A stretch of 64,000 nt of DNA from Streptomyces rugosispiralis. GTDB lineage: Bacteria; Actinomycetota; Actinomycetes; Streptomycetales; Streptomycetaceae. The stretch lies in the NCBI RefSeq assembly GCF_024505145.1, contig NZ_JANIAA010000014.1:140443-204442 (forward strand), read 5' to 3'. This document shows, in pieces, positions 33,837-41,357 of this stretch (positions are counted from its first letter, which is position 1; each line of letters begins with the position of its first letter). Below the pieces are notes generated by a model that ran no database searches, had not been told where the DNA came from, and saw nothing but the letters and a program-made list of their open reading frames with translations. Position numbers and translations under genes: made by a program.

Positions 33837-34326
33837 TCAGGCCGCGATCTCGTAGGCGTTCTGCTGTGGGGTGTTCGAACCAGAGCAGCTTGCCGCTGAT
33901 GCCGAAGAGGTCGTCGGCGAGGGGGTAGCCGCCCCAGTTGTCGGCGCACAGCCGGACGATGAGCAGGCCCCGGCCGGAGGTCGCGTCCAGGCCGGCGGCG
34001 GCCTCGGTGAGGGCCGAGAAGCGGTCGAGGGGACTGGGCGGGGCGTCGAAGGGCGCGGGGATGGTGGGGTTGGTGTCCCAGATGCTGACGCGGAGGCGGC
34101 TTTCGCAGAGGTGGCGGATGCGGAGTTGAGCCGGGCCGTCGGAGTGGCGGACGGCGTTGGTGACCAGCTCGCAGGTCAGGAGTTCCGCCGTGTCGGTCAG
34201 CTCGGCCATGCCGTGGGAGGCGAGGACCGCCCGGAGGGTGGCGCGTGAGATCCGTGCGGCCCGTGGGTCGTTGGGCAGGCGGAGGGAGTACGTCCAGGGG
34301 TCGGAGGACGGCGGTACGTTGGCCAT
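33837..34326 (-). pseudogene. ATP-binding (HATPase/anti-sigma-like) protein with frameshift at its 3' end
   Basis: The product starts MANVPPSSDPWTYSLRLPND and has the HATPase_c_2 motifs LLTCELVTNAVRHSDGPAQL (N-box) and GRGLLIVRLCADNWGG (G-box), as in RsbW-like proteins and the SCO4544-type partner of WhiJ. In the start frame it does not stop but runs on for about 180 codons into the next gene in another frame. Removing one C from the four-base run at 33868-33871 restores a normal ending, FEHPQQNAYEIAA, with the stop at 33837-33839. The extra base may be a sequencing error or a real mutation. ATG 34326 follows GAGGGAG. Confidence 0.75.
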
Positions 34327-34406
34327 GGAGTCTCCCTCGGTCGGGGGAAGTTGGGTCGCTTGCGCCCACACCGTAGGGCAGTCGGTGGTAGACCTGCTAC
34401 GAAATC

Positions 34407-34421
34407 AGCAGCAAGGCTGCT
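34407..34421. promoter_or_regulatory. Inverted repeat in the divergent promoter of the WhiJ-like gene
   Basis: AGCAGC-AAG-GCTGCT is a perfect 6-bp-arm inverted repeat 35 bp before the regulator start, in a locally AT-richer stretch between the divergent ATPase and regulator genes. It may be the regulator's own operator. Confidence 0.45.
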
Positions 34422-34456
34422 AAATGACTTCGTGTGGGTGACATAGGGAGATCCGG

Positions 34457-35311
34457 ATGCCGCCGAGCAACACCCCGACCCTGACCCAGCGACGCCTGGG
34501 GACAGAGCTGCGTAAGCTCCGGGAACGCGCGGGCTTGTCATCGACCGCTGCCGCCGCGCGGCACGGGATCAACCAGGCTCGCCTGAGCAGTATCGAAGCC
34601 GGGCGGTACCCGGTGAGTGCAGAACGTGTACGGGTCTTCGCCCGCAACTACGCCTGTGGGGACGACGATCTTTTGGACGCGCTGGCCGACATGACGGGCG
34701 GCCGGACCCGGGGTTGGTGGGACGAGTACCGGGAACACCTTCCGGTCAGCTTCGCTGACCTGGCCGAGCTGGAACACCAGGCGCACGGGTTGCGCGTCGC
34801 AGTCGTCATCCACATCCCGGGTCTGCTGCAAACCGTGGATCACGCCCGTGCGGTGATTCGGGAGGCAGCTCCGCCGTTGCGGGCATACGAGGTGGAGCAT
34901 CGGCTGTCGCACCGGATGAAGCGGCAGGCGATCCTCCATGGCGACAAGCCGGTGCCGTACACCGCGATCATCCATGAGGCCGCTCTGAGGATGGAGTTCG
35001 GCGGCGTGGAGACCGTTCGCGCCCAGCTTGAACACCTCATCGCCATGAGCGAGATGGATAACGTCACCATCCAGGTGATTCCGTTCGGCGGCGGTGGAAC
35101 CTTCCCTGGTGCGGGGCAGTCGCTCGACTATGTCCTCGGTCCCGTGCCACAACTCGATACCGTGCAGCTCGATCTGGCATGGGGGTGCCAGTTCATCGAT
35201 GCTGAGGCCGAGCTGGCCAGATACAGGGCTGTCGTCCATCGCATGGAGACGACTGCCCTCCAGCCGCGAGAGTCGCGGGACTTCATCCGTGGCATCTTGC
35301 GTGCGATGTGA
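34457..35311 (+). CDS. WhiJ-like XRE regulator with DUF5753 (Scr1 family)
   Basis: A 284-residue regulator. The N-terminal XRE helix-turn-helix is LGTELRKLRERAGLSSTAAA with ARHGINQARLSSIEAGRYPV as recognition helix. From about residue 95 the DUF5753 domain follows (FADLEHQAHGL-like start, IPGLLQTVDHARAVI, then PYTAIIHEAALRMEFGG and VTIQVIPFGGGGTFPGAG). Streptomyces carries many such paralogues, each next to a DUF397 gene and often an ATP-binding protein. WhiJ itself controls development. The adjacent DUF397 gene starts 11 bases after this stop. ATG 34457 is used. Confidence 0.88.
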   Translation: MPPSNTPTLTQRRLGTELRKLRERAGLSSTAAAARHGINQARLSSIEAGRYPVSAERVRVFARNYACGDDDLLDALADMTGGRTRGWWDEYREHLPVSFADLAELEHQAHGLRVAVVIHIPGLLQTVDHARAVIREAAPPLRAYEVEHRLSHRMKRQAILHGDKPVPYTAIIHEAALRMEFGGVETVRAQLEHLIAMSEMDNVTIQVIPFGGGGTFPGAGQSLDYVLGPVPQLDTVQLDLAWGCQFIDAEAELARYRAVVHRMETTALQPRESRDFIRGILRAM

Positions 35312-35321
35312 AGGGAGAAGC

Positions 35322-35519
35322 GTGTCCGGATACCAGTGGCGGAAGTCGTCTTACAGCGCTAACTCGTCGAACTGCGTGAACGTCGCCGCCGACGGCAACG
35401 GCATAGCGCTGCGGGAGAGTGACGACCCCGACGTCGTCCTGACCACCACACCCGCCGCCCTGCGCGCCTTCATACGGGCGGCCAAGGCCGGTGACTTCGA
35501 CCGCGTCCAGGAAAGTTAG
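35322..35519 (+). CDS. DUF397 small protein, partner of the WhiJ-like regulator
   Basis: A 65-residue protein opening with WRKSSYSANSSNCVNVAADG, the DUF397 signature, and ending with a helical tail LRAFIRAAKAGDF. The start is GTG 35322 with AAGGGAGAAGC upstream. In paired systems the DUF397 product is thought to modulate the XRE regulator, and the pair has been likened to a toxin-antitoxin arrangement, but the biochemistry is unsettled. Together with the 33837 ATPase it completes the triad. Confidence 0.88.
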   Translation: MSGYQWRKSSYSANSSNCVNVAADGNGIALRESDDPDVVLTTTPAALRAFIRAAKAGDFDRVQES

Positions 35520-35666
35520 GCGCGACGGTCCGTCGGGAGAGGGAGGGAGAACGGACGGCCCGTCGCGTTCGCGACCCTAGGGGCCGGCGCTGAGCGGGCA
35601 CTTACCGCTTGCTGAGGCCGGAAAACGGGAGGCGGGCCGGTCGGCGGCCGGGGTACCGTTCCCCGC

Positions 35667-35696
35667 ATGGACTCGTTCCTTCAGATCTACGGCTGA
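35667..35696 (+). promoter_or_regulatory. Nine-codon leader ORF upstream of the macrolide glycosyltransferase
   Basis: An ATG at 35667 opens MDSFLQIYG and stops at 35696. TACCGT (35654-35659) ends seven bases before it and no ribosome binding site precedes it, so the transcript may begin at this ATG. It lies 91 bp before the glycosyltransferase start and just before a 9-bp hairpin. Short leader ORFs upstream of macrolide-resistance genes often sense stalled ribosomes. Its role here is inferred. Confidence 0.5.
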
Positions 35697-35709
35697 CACG
35701 CCGCTCACT

Positions 35710-35741
35710 CCGGCGCACCGGTGACCACGCCCGTGCGCCGG
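35710..35741 (+). promoter_or_regulatory. Hairpin between leader ORF and glycosyltransferase gene
   Basis: Perfect 9-bp arms ccggcgcac (35710-35718) and gtgcgccgg (35733-35741) with a 14-nt loop, thirteen bases after the leader stop. There is no T-run, so it may act on translation or as a weak pause rather than as a terminator. It ends 45 bases before the glycosyltransferase ATG. Confidence 0.55.
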
Positions 35742-35786
35742 GTCGTCGTGTCCATTTCGCCGTAGACCTGAAACGAGTGATCTCTC

Positions 35787-36971
35787 ATGTCACGTCCGTC
35801 CCGTCGCCGTGCCCATATCGCGATGGTCGGTGTTCCCGCCATCAGTCATGTACTGCCCAGCCTCGAGATCATCCGCGAACTCGTGGCGCGCGGGCACCGG
35901 GTGACCTACGCCAACGACCCCTTCGTCGCGGACGCCATCGCGCCGACCGGCGCCGAGTTCGTGCCGTTCGAGTCCACCCTGCCGGTCGCCGACAACGACT
36001 GGCCGGAGGACCCGATCGGCGCGATGACCGTGTTCCTGGACGACGCCATCCACGTCCTGCCGCAGCTGCGCGCCGTGTACGACCGCGACCCGGCCGATCT
36101 GTATCTGTACGACATCGGCGCGTACGCCGGCCGGGCGCTCGCCGAGACGCAGGGGCGCCCGCTGGTCCAGCTGTCGCCGACGATCGTGGGCTGGGAGGGC
36201 TACCAGGACGAGGTCGGGGCGCAGATCATGAGCCTTCCCGGTGCGGACGCGTATCAGGAGAAGTTCGCGACGTGGCTCGTGGAGTCCGGCGCCACCACCA
36301 CGGACCCGAACGCCTTCTCCGGACAGCCGCCGCGCTGTGTCGCGCTCATCCCCCGTGCGATGCAGCCGAACGCCGACCGGGTGAACACCGAGGTGGTGAC
36401 GTTCGTCGGGCCGTGCCTCGGGGACCGTGCCGACCAGGGCGGCTGGGAACGTCCCGCCGGCGCGGAGAACGTACTGCTGGTCTCGCTGGGGTCGGCGTTC
36501 ACCCGGCAGCCCGGTTTCTACCGAGAGTGCGTCGCGGCCTTCGGGGAGCTGCCCGGGTGGCATGTGGTGCTGCAGATCGGCAAGTACGTCGACCCGGGTG
36601 AGCTGGGGGAGATCCCGGCGAACATCGAGGTCCACAACTGGGTACCGCAGCTGGCGATCCTGGAGCGGGCCGATGCCTTCGTCACCCATGCCGGGATGGG
36701 CAGCAGCGGGGAGGGGCTGTACTGCGGGCTGCCGATGATCGCCGTACCGCAGGGCGCCGAGCAGCCGATGAACGCCGACCGGCTCGTGGAGCTGGGGGTG
36801 GCTCGCCGTATCGACACAGCGGAGGCCACCGCCGAGGGGCTGCGGGCGGCGCTGACCGAACTCACCACGGACGCGGAGGTCGCGCGCACGTCGGCGCGGC
36901 TGCGGGACGAGGTGCGGGCCGAGGGTGGCACCGCGCGGGCGGCCGATCTGATCGAGGACGCGCTGCGGTGA
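35787..36971 (+). CDS. mgt: Macrolide-family UDP-glycosyltransferase (OleD/Mgt type)
   Basis: A 394-residue GT-B enzyme of the macrolide glycosyltransferase family (GT1), which inactivates macrolides by adding glucose to the desosamine 2'-hydroxyl. The N-terminal acceptor domain opens HIAMVGVPAISHVLPSLEII with the catalytic-base His in the ISH motif. The C-terminal donor domain has VEVHNWVPQLAILERADAFV-like sequence, then THAGMGSSGEGLYCGLPMI and VPQGAEQPMNADRL, the UDP-sugar signature. A leader ORF and hairpin precede it and a strong terminator follows. It may protect against a macrolide of the host or of neighbours. The true substrate is not known. Confidence 0.9.
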   Translation: MSRPSRRRAHIAMVGVPAISHVLPSLEIIRELVARGHRVTYANDPFVADAIAPTGAEFVPFESTLPVADNDWPEDPIGAMTVFLDDAIHVLPQLRAVYDRDPADLYLYDIGAYAGRALAETQGRPLVQLSPTIVGWEGYQDEVGAQIMSLPGADAYQEKFATWLVESGATTTDPNAFSGQPPRCVALIPRAMQPNADRVNTEVVTFVGPCLGDRADQGGWERPAGAENVLLVSLGSAFTRQPGFYRECVAAFGELPGWHVVLQIGKYVDPGELGEIPANIEVHNWVPQLAILERADAFVTHAGMGSSGEGLYCGLPMIAVPQGAEQPMNADRLVELGVARRIDTAEATAEGLRAALTELTTDAEVARTSARLRDEVRAEGGTARAADLIEDALR

Positions 36972-36975
36972 CATG

Positions 36976-37012
36976 ACGATGGCCCGGCCGCTTGTGGCGG
37001 CCGGGCCATCGT
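36976..37012. terminator. Bidirectional terminator between mgt and the 5'-nucleotidase
   Basis: A perfect 16-bp stem, acgatggcccggccgc (36976-36991) and its complement (36997-37012), with a 5-nt loop ttgtg, between two convergent genes. Confidence 0.85.
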
Positions 37013-37026
37013 CGGGCGTCGGGCGG

Positions 37027-38850
37027 TTACTTCACGATCGTGATGCGGTCCGCCTTCGGCGGGTCCAGGGGCGAGGACTGCGACGAGTGCGCGCCCAGGT
37101 AGGCCGTGAACGCGTCCAGGTCGGAGACGCCGACGAGCTTGTTCTTGCCGTCCTTGAAGGCGGGGAAGCCGTCGCCGCCGCCCGTGAGGAACTCGTTCAT
37201 CGCGACGCGGTAGGTCTTGGCGGGGTCGATCGCCTCACCGTTCAGCTTCACCGAGTCGGTGACGATCCGGTCCTTGCCGGACTTGGTCAGATCCAGGGTA
37301 TAGGTCAGGCCCTTGGAAACCTGAAGGATCTTCGGGGAAGCCTCGTTCGAGCCGCTGACCTGCTGCTGGAGTGCGGTGATCAGCTGGGAGCCGGTCAGGT
37401 CGATCACGTTCATCATGTTGGTGAACGGCTGGACCGTGAACGCCTCGCCGTAGGTCACCACCCCGTCCCCCTCGCTGCCCGACGCCTTGTAGGCGAGGTC
37501 GGAGCGGATGCCGCCGGGGTTCATGAAGGCGATCTGGGCGCCGCCCTTGTCGGACGGGGAGAGCGCTTCGAGCTGGCCGTCGGCGATGGTGTCGCCCAGG
37601 GGGGATTCGTAGGCGGTGGAGCCGCGGCCGTTGATGTCGGCGGAGATGTAGCCGACCGGCTTGTTGGCGATCGGGGCGGCCAGCTTGTTCCAGCGCCCGA
37701 TGAGCGAGGTCATGTCGGGGGCCTTGGGCTGCTCGCGGTTCACGACGTGGTTCGCCGCGTGGGCGCCCTTCACGCTCGTCCGCACGATGTCGCCGGTGCG
37801 GCGGTCGTAGGTGAGCGTGGTGTCGGTGTAGAGACGGCCGAAGGAGGCCGCGGAGGTCACCGTGCGCGGGGTGCCGGACGGGTCCGGGATGGTGCAGGTG
37901 TACGCCTGGTGGGTGTGGCCGGTGACCAGGGCGTCGACCTTGGGCGTGATGTTCTTGGCGATGTCGACGATGGGGCCGGAGATGCCCTTGCCCGCGCCGC
38001 CGTTGTCGCAGTCGTAGTTGTACGAGGGGGAGGCGGGCAGCCCGCCCTCGTGGATGAGCGCGACGATCGACTTCACGCCCTTGTCCTGCAGCTCCTTGGC
38101 GTACTTGTTGATCGTCTCGACCTCGTCGTGGAACTTCAGGCCCTTGACGCCCTCGGCCGTGACGATGTCCGGGGTGCCCTCGAGGGTGACCCCGATGAAG
38201 CCGATCTTCACGCCGTTGCGCTGCCACACGGTGTAGGGCTTGAGGATGGGCTTGCCGGTCTTCTCGTCGGTGACGTTCGCGGCGAGGTAGGGGAAGTCGG
38301 CGCCCCCGAAGGTCTTGCCCTTCTCGTAGCAGCCGTCCTTGGGGTGGCAGCCGCCGTTCTGGATCCGGCTCAGCTCGGCCCGGCCCTCGTCGAACTCGTG
38401 GTTGCCGACCGCGGAGACGTCGAGGTCCAGCTTGTTGAGCGCCTCGACGGTCGGCTCGTCGTGGAAGAGGCCGGACATCAGCGGGCTGGCGCCGATCATG
38501 TCGCCGCCGGCGGCGGTGACGGAGTACTCGTGGCCCTTACGGGCGTTACGGAGGGAGGTGGCGAGGTATTCGGCGCCACCCGCCGGGATGGTCTTGGTGG
38601 TGCCGTCCGCCTGGGTCTCGGTGACGGTGCCCGAGGAGCCCTGCGGGGGCTCCAGGTTTCCGTGCAGATCGTTGAAGGACAGCAGCTGCACGTCGACGGT
38701 GCGCCCGGGGCGGTGCTTGTCCGAGGCGGCGGCGCCGGTGTCCGCGCCCGCCGGGCTCACGGCGGTCAGCACCCCGGCCGCGGCGGCCAGCACCGCGACT
38801 CCCGTGGCCAACCGGCGTCCCGCCCCGCGCCGTTGAGGTCTTGCTGGCAT
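37027..38850 (-). CDS. Secreted bifunctional metallophosphatase/5'-nucleotidase (UshA family)
   Basis: A 607-residue exported enzyme that removes phosphate from nucleotides outside the cell. Residues 1-36 form a signal peptide with an arginine-rich start. The metallophosphatase domain has LLSFNDLHGNLEP (metal ligands), GGDMIGASPLMSGLFHDE, SAVGNHEFDEG and the later GHTHQAYTC. The C-terminal domain has FMNPGGIRSDL and GEAFTVQPFTNMMNVIDLTG, which bind the nucleotide. From memory, the S. coelicolor counterpart is under PhoP control; the region before the start has a GTTGACCGTAA stretch that resembles half a PHO box only weakly. Confidence 0.92.
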   Translation of the reverse strand: MPARPQRRGAGRRLATGVAVLAAAAGVLTAVSPAGADTGAAASDKHRPGRTVDVQLLSFNDLHGNLEPPQGSSGTVTETQADGTTKTIPAGGAEYLATSLRNARKGHEYSVTAAGGDMIGASPLMSGLFHDEPTVEALNKLDLDVSAVGNHEFDEGRAELSRIQNGGCHPKDGCYEKGKTFGGADFPYLAANVTDEKTGKPILKPYTVWQRNGVKIGFIGVTLEGTPDIVTAEGVKGLKFHDEVETINKYAKELQDKGVKSIVALIHEGGLPASPSYNYDCDNGGAGKGISGPIVDIAKNITPKVDALVTGHTHQAYTCTIPDPSGTPRTVTSAASFGRLYTDTTLTYDRRTGDIVRTSVKGAHAANHVVNREQPKAPDMTSLIGRWNKLAAPIANKPVGYISADINGRGSTAYESPLGDTIADGQLEALSPSDKGGAQIAFMNPGGIRSDLAYKASGSEGDGVVTYGEAFTVQPFTNMMNVIDLTGSQLITALQQQVSGSNEASPKILQVSKGLTYTLDLTKSGKDRIVTDSVKLNGEAIDPAKTYRVAMNEFLTGGGDGFPAFKDGKNKLVGVSDLDAFTAYLGAHSSQSSPLDPPKADRITIVK

Positions 38851-39045
38851 GTCGTCCCCTTATATGACCTTGTGTGTCCGTGATGGATGTGGAGCGCAGC
38901 TTACGGTCAACGCGCGTAGCGGGGCAGGGGCGGGAGGTTAAGAGCTGATGGCCGATGGTCAACGTTGTGTGCCCGCTTCGCCCGTTCGGCGGAAAGAATC
39001 TGATAAGGGGTTTAGGTGGTGATTCGATATGTGAGCGTGCGGATC

Positions 39046-40113
39046 ATGCAGAACGAACTCGCGAAGCAGACGCCCATCCCCGCACAGGGATCCGAGCTCC
39101 CGCCGGGCTTCTTCGAACTGGTCGATGACCTCAAGGCGATCGTGCGCGGGGCGCATGTCCGGGCGCAGCTCAAGGTCAACACCGAGATGATCGCGATGTA
39201 CTGGGAGATCGGGCGGACGATCCTGGAGCGCAGGGAGGAGGAGGGGTGGGGAACGAAGATCATCAACCGGGTGGCGGTGGAGCTGCGTACGGCCTTCCCG
39301 AACCAGCGGGGCTTCGGCACAAGAAGCCTTCAGTACATGCTGAAGATGGCGCGGCTGTGGCCGGAGCCAATTGTGCAACAGCCTGCTGCACAATTGCCGT
39401 GGGGACACATCCAGCTGTTGATGGACAAGTGCAACGACCGCGCTGAGCTGGACTTCTACTCCCAAGTGGCCGTCTACCGAGGAATGTCGCGGAGCGAACT
39501 CGAATCCGTGATCCTCGCCAAGGCGCACCTCACCCACGGCGCGGCGCTGTCCAACTTCACCTTCACTGTCCCTGGTGAGTCCGAAGCGGCCCAGGAGATC
39601 ACCAAGGATCCCTATCGCCTCGACTTCACCCGGCTCACCGGCGAGCCCGCCGAGCGCGATCTGGAAGACTCCCTGGTCACCCATCTCGTCCGGTTCCTGA
39701 CCGAACTCGGGGTCGGCTTCGCCTTCGTCGGACGCCAGCACCCCATCAAGGTCGGCGACGAGGAGTTCCGGATCGACCTGCTCTTCTACCACTGCAAGCT
39801 GCACCGCTACGTCGTCATCGAGCTGAAGACCGACAAGGCCCGCCCCGCCCACCTCGGCCAGCTCGGCTTCTACGTCACCGTCGTCGACGACCTGGTCCGG
39901 GACAAGGAGCGCGACGATCCGACGCTCGGGATCCTCATCGCCAAGAGCCGCGACAAGGGGACGATCGAATACGCGCTGCGGAGCAACAACGCACCGCTCG
40001 CCGTGAGCACCTACGCCGCGCTGCCGCCGCATGTGCGGGAGCTGATGCCCAGCGCCGAGGATCTCTCCCGCATCGCCGACGACATCCTCGACGGGGATGG
40101 GGCAGCCGGGTGA
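39046..40113 (+). CDS. YhcG/DUF1016-type PD-(D/E)XK nuclease domain protein
   Basis: A 355-residue protein. The N-terminal helical DUF1016 domain has MIAMYWEIGRTILERREEEG, RSLQYMLKMARLWPE and QLPWGHIQLLMDKC. The C-terminal nuclease domain has DEEFRIDLLFYHCKLHRYVV then IELKTDKARPAHLGQLGFYV, with the catalytic Asp and the E-L-K triad. YhcG proteins are often found with restriction systems or alone, and a role in defence or DNA repair has been proposed. Here it stands alone. ATG 39046 is used; upstream in-frame GTG codons (39016, 39031) are possible. A perfect inverted repeat lies inside the gene. Confidence 0.82.
   Translation: MQNELAKQTPIPAQGSELPPGFFELVDDLKAIVRGAHVRAQLKVNTEMIAMYWEIGRTILERREEEGWGTKIINRVAVELRTAFPNQRGFGTRSLQYMLKMARLWPEPIVQQPAAQLPWGHIQLLMDKCNDRAELDFYSQVAVYRGMSRSELESVILAKAHLTHGAALSNFTFTVPGESEAAQEITKDPYRLDFTRLTGEPAERDLEDSLVTHLVRFLTELGVGFAFVGRQHPIKVGDEEFRIDLLFYHCKLHRYVVIELKTDKARPAHLGQLGFYVTVVDDLVRDKERDDPTLGILIAKSRDKGTIEYALRSNNAPLAVSTYAALPPHVRELMPSAEDLSRIADDILDGDGAAG
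39368..39396. repeat. Inverted repeat inside the yhcG-like gene
   Basis: Ten-bp perfect arms caattgtgca (39368-39377) and tgcacaattg (39387-39396) with a 9-nt spacer. A degenerate relative at about 40127-40155, just after the gene, matches it at 23 of 29 positions by my reading. Confidence 0.75.
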
Positions 40114-40175
40114 CTCGCCGGTAATAAATTGTGCAGCGGCTTGCTGGCCAATTGGGCCGCCGTAGGCTCGGCCTC

Positions 40176-41108
40176 ATGAATGACGTGGTGAACGAGACAT
40201 CCGGGGCCCGGCGGCTCGATGTGCTGGAGGAGTTGACGTCGGCCGAGGTGGCGGATGTGCTGCGGCTGGTCGCCGAGTCCGCGCGGGCCGATGGGCAGCA
40301 GGCGGTGTCCGAGCAGGGGCGGCTGCAGCTGCGGGGGCGGCGGGAGGGGGTGCGCCATCTGGTGTTGCGGGAGCCGAGCGGGGAGCTCGTGGGATACGCG
40401 CAGCTCGAGGACACCGACCCGGTGGAGGCTCCGGCCGCCGAGCTGGTCGTGCATCCGGGGCACCGCGGGCAGGGGCACGGCCGGGCGCTGGGGGTGACGC
40501 TGCTGCGGGAGTCGGGGAAGCGGCTGCGGATCTGGGCGCACGGGGGGCATGCCTCGGCGCGCCATCTCGCGCAGGTGCTGGGGCTGACGCTGTTCCGGGA
40601 GCTGCGGCAGATGCGGCGGCCGCTGGGGTCGCTCGCGGAGCTGGGCCTTCCGGAGCCCACCTTTCCGGAGGGCGTGAGCGTACGGACCTTCCGGCCCGGC
40701 GCGGACGACGCCGGGTGGCTGGCGGCGAACGCGGCGGCCTTCGCCCACCACCCCGAGCAGGGCTCGCTCACCCAGCGTGACCTGGACGACCGCAAGGGCG
40801 AGCCGTGGTTCGACCCGGAGGGGTTCTTCCTGGCCGAGCGGGGCGGGGAGATCGTCGGGTTCCACTGGACGAAGGTGCATGCGGAGGAGCGGCTGGGGGA
40901 GGTGTACGTCGTGGGGGTGCGGCCGGACGCGCAGGGCGGCGGCCTCGGCAAGGCGCTGACCTCGATCGGGCTGCGGCATCTGGCGGCTCAGGGGCTGCCG
41001 ACCGCGATGCTCTATGTGGACGCCGACAACTTCGCCGCGGTCGCGGTCTACGAGCGGCTCGGCTTCGTCACCCATGAGACGGACCTGATGTACCGGACGG
41101 AGACCTGA
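40176..41108 (+). CDS. mshD: Mycothiol synthase
   Basis: Acetylates the cysteinyl-glucosaminyl-inositol intermediate in the last step of mycothiol synthesis. The 310 residues contain two GNAT domains. The first, at about residues 1-150, has ELVVHPGHRGQGHGRALGVT as motif A. The second, from about 165, has VYVVGVRPDAQGGGLGKALT and the end YVDADNFAAVAVYERLGFVT. The double GNAT layout is diagnostic. The ATG at 40176 lacks a ribosome binding site and follows TAGGCT (40163-40168) by seven bases, so the mRNA is likely leaderless. mshA, the first gene of the pathway, lies 9.7 kb downstream. Confidence 0.93.
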   Translation: MNDVVNETSGARRLDVLEELTSAEVADVLRLVAESARADGQQAVSEQGRLQLRGRREGVRHLVLREPSGELVGYAQLEDTDPVEAPAAELVVHPGHRGQGHGRALGVTLLRESGKRLRIWAHGGHASARHLAQVLGLTLFRELRQMRRPLGSLAELGLPEPTFPEGVSVRTFRPGADDAGWLAANAAAFAHHPEQGSLTQRDLDDRKGEPWFDPEGFFLAERGGEIVGFHWTKVHAEERLGEVYVVGVRPDAQGGGLGKALTSIGLRHLAAQGLPTAMLYVDADNFAAVAVYERLGFVTHETDLMYRTET

Positions 41109-41171
41109 TCGAAACCCGAGCGGGATCCGAGTCCGGGGGCGTGCGGGCGGCCCCGAGGGCGTGAGGAGGGC

Positions 41172-41194
41172 GGGACCCCTGGGGGATGGGTCCC
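41172..41194 (+). terminator. Short hairpin after mshD
   Basis: Seven-bp arms GGGACCC and GGGTCCC separated by nine bases, followed by GATTTCC. It is a modest hairpin and the likely end of the mshD transcript. Confidence 0.5.
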
Positions 41195-41217
41195 GATTTC
41201 CTACGCGCCATGTGTCC

Positions 41218-41250
41218 GTTACCGGCGATTCAACCTTGGTTGCGAGCATC
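41218..41250 (+). promoter_or_regulatory. Possible PHO box upstream of ppk
   Basis: Three 11-bp direct-repeat units, gttaccggcga, ttcaaccttgg and ttgcgagcatc, lie about 110 bp before the ppk start. They loosely fit the PhoP direct-repeat pattern (GTTCACC plus 4). The match is imperfect; the idea rests partly on known PhoP control of ppk in Streptomyces. Confidence 0.35.
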
Positions 41251-41357
41251 ACTGAATGCAGCCCGCTGTGCCGAATTCGTCGAACCGGAGGCTCCGTGCC
41301 GTTTCCGCACCCGCTTCCGCCACGCCGTATTCACCTCCGGCGCGGAACAATGAGTTC

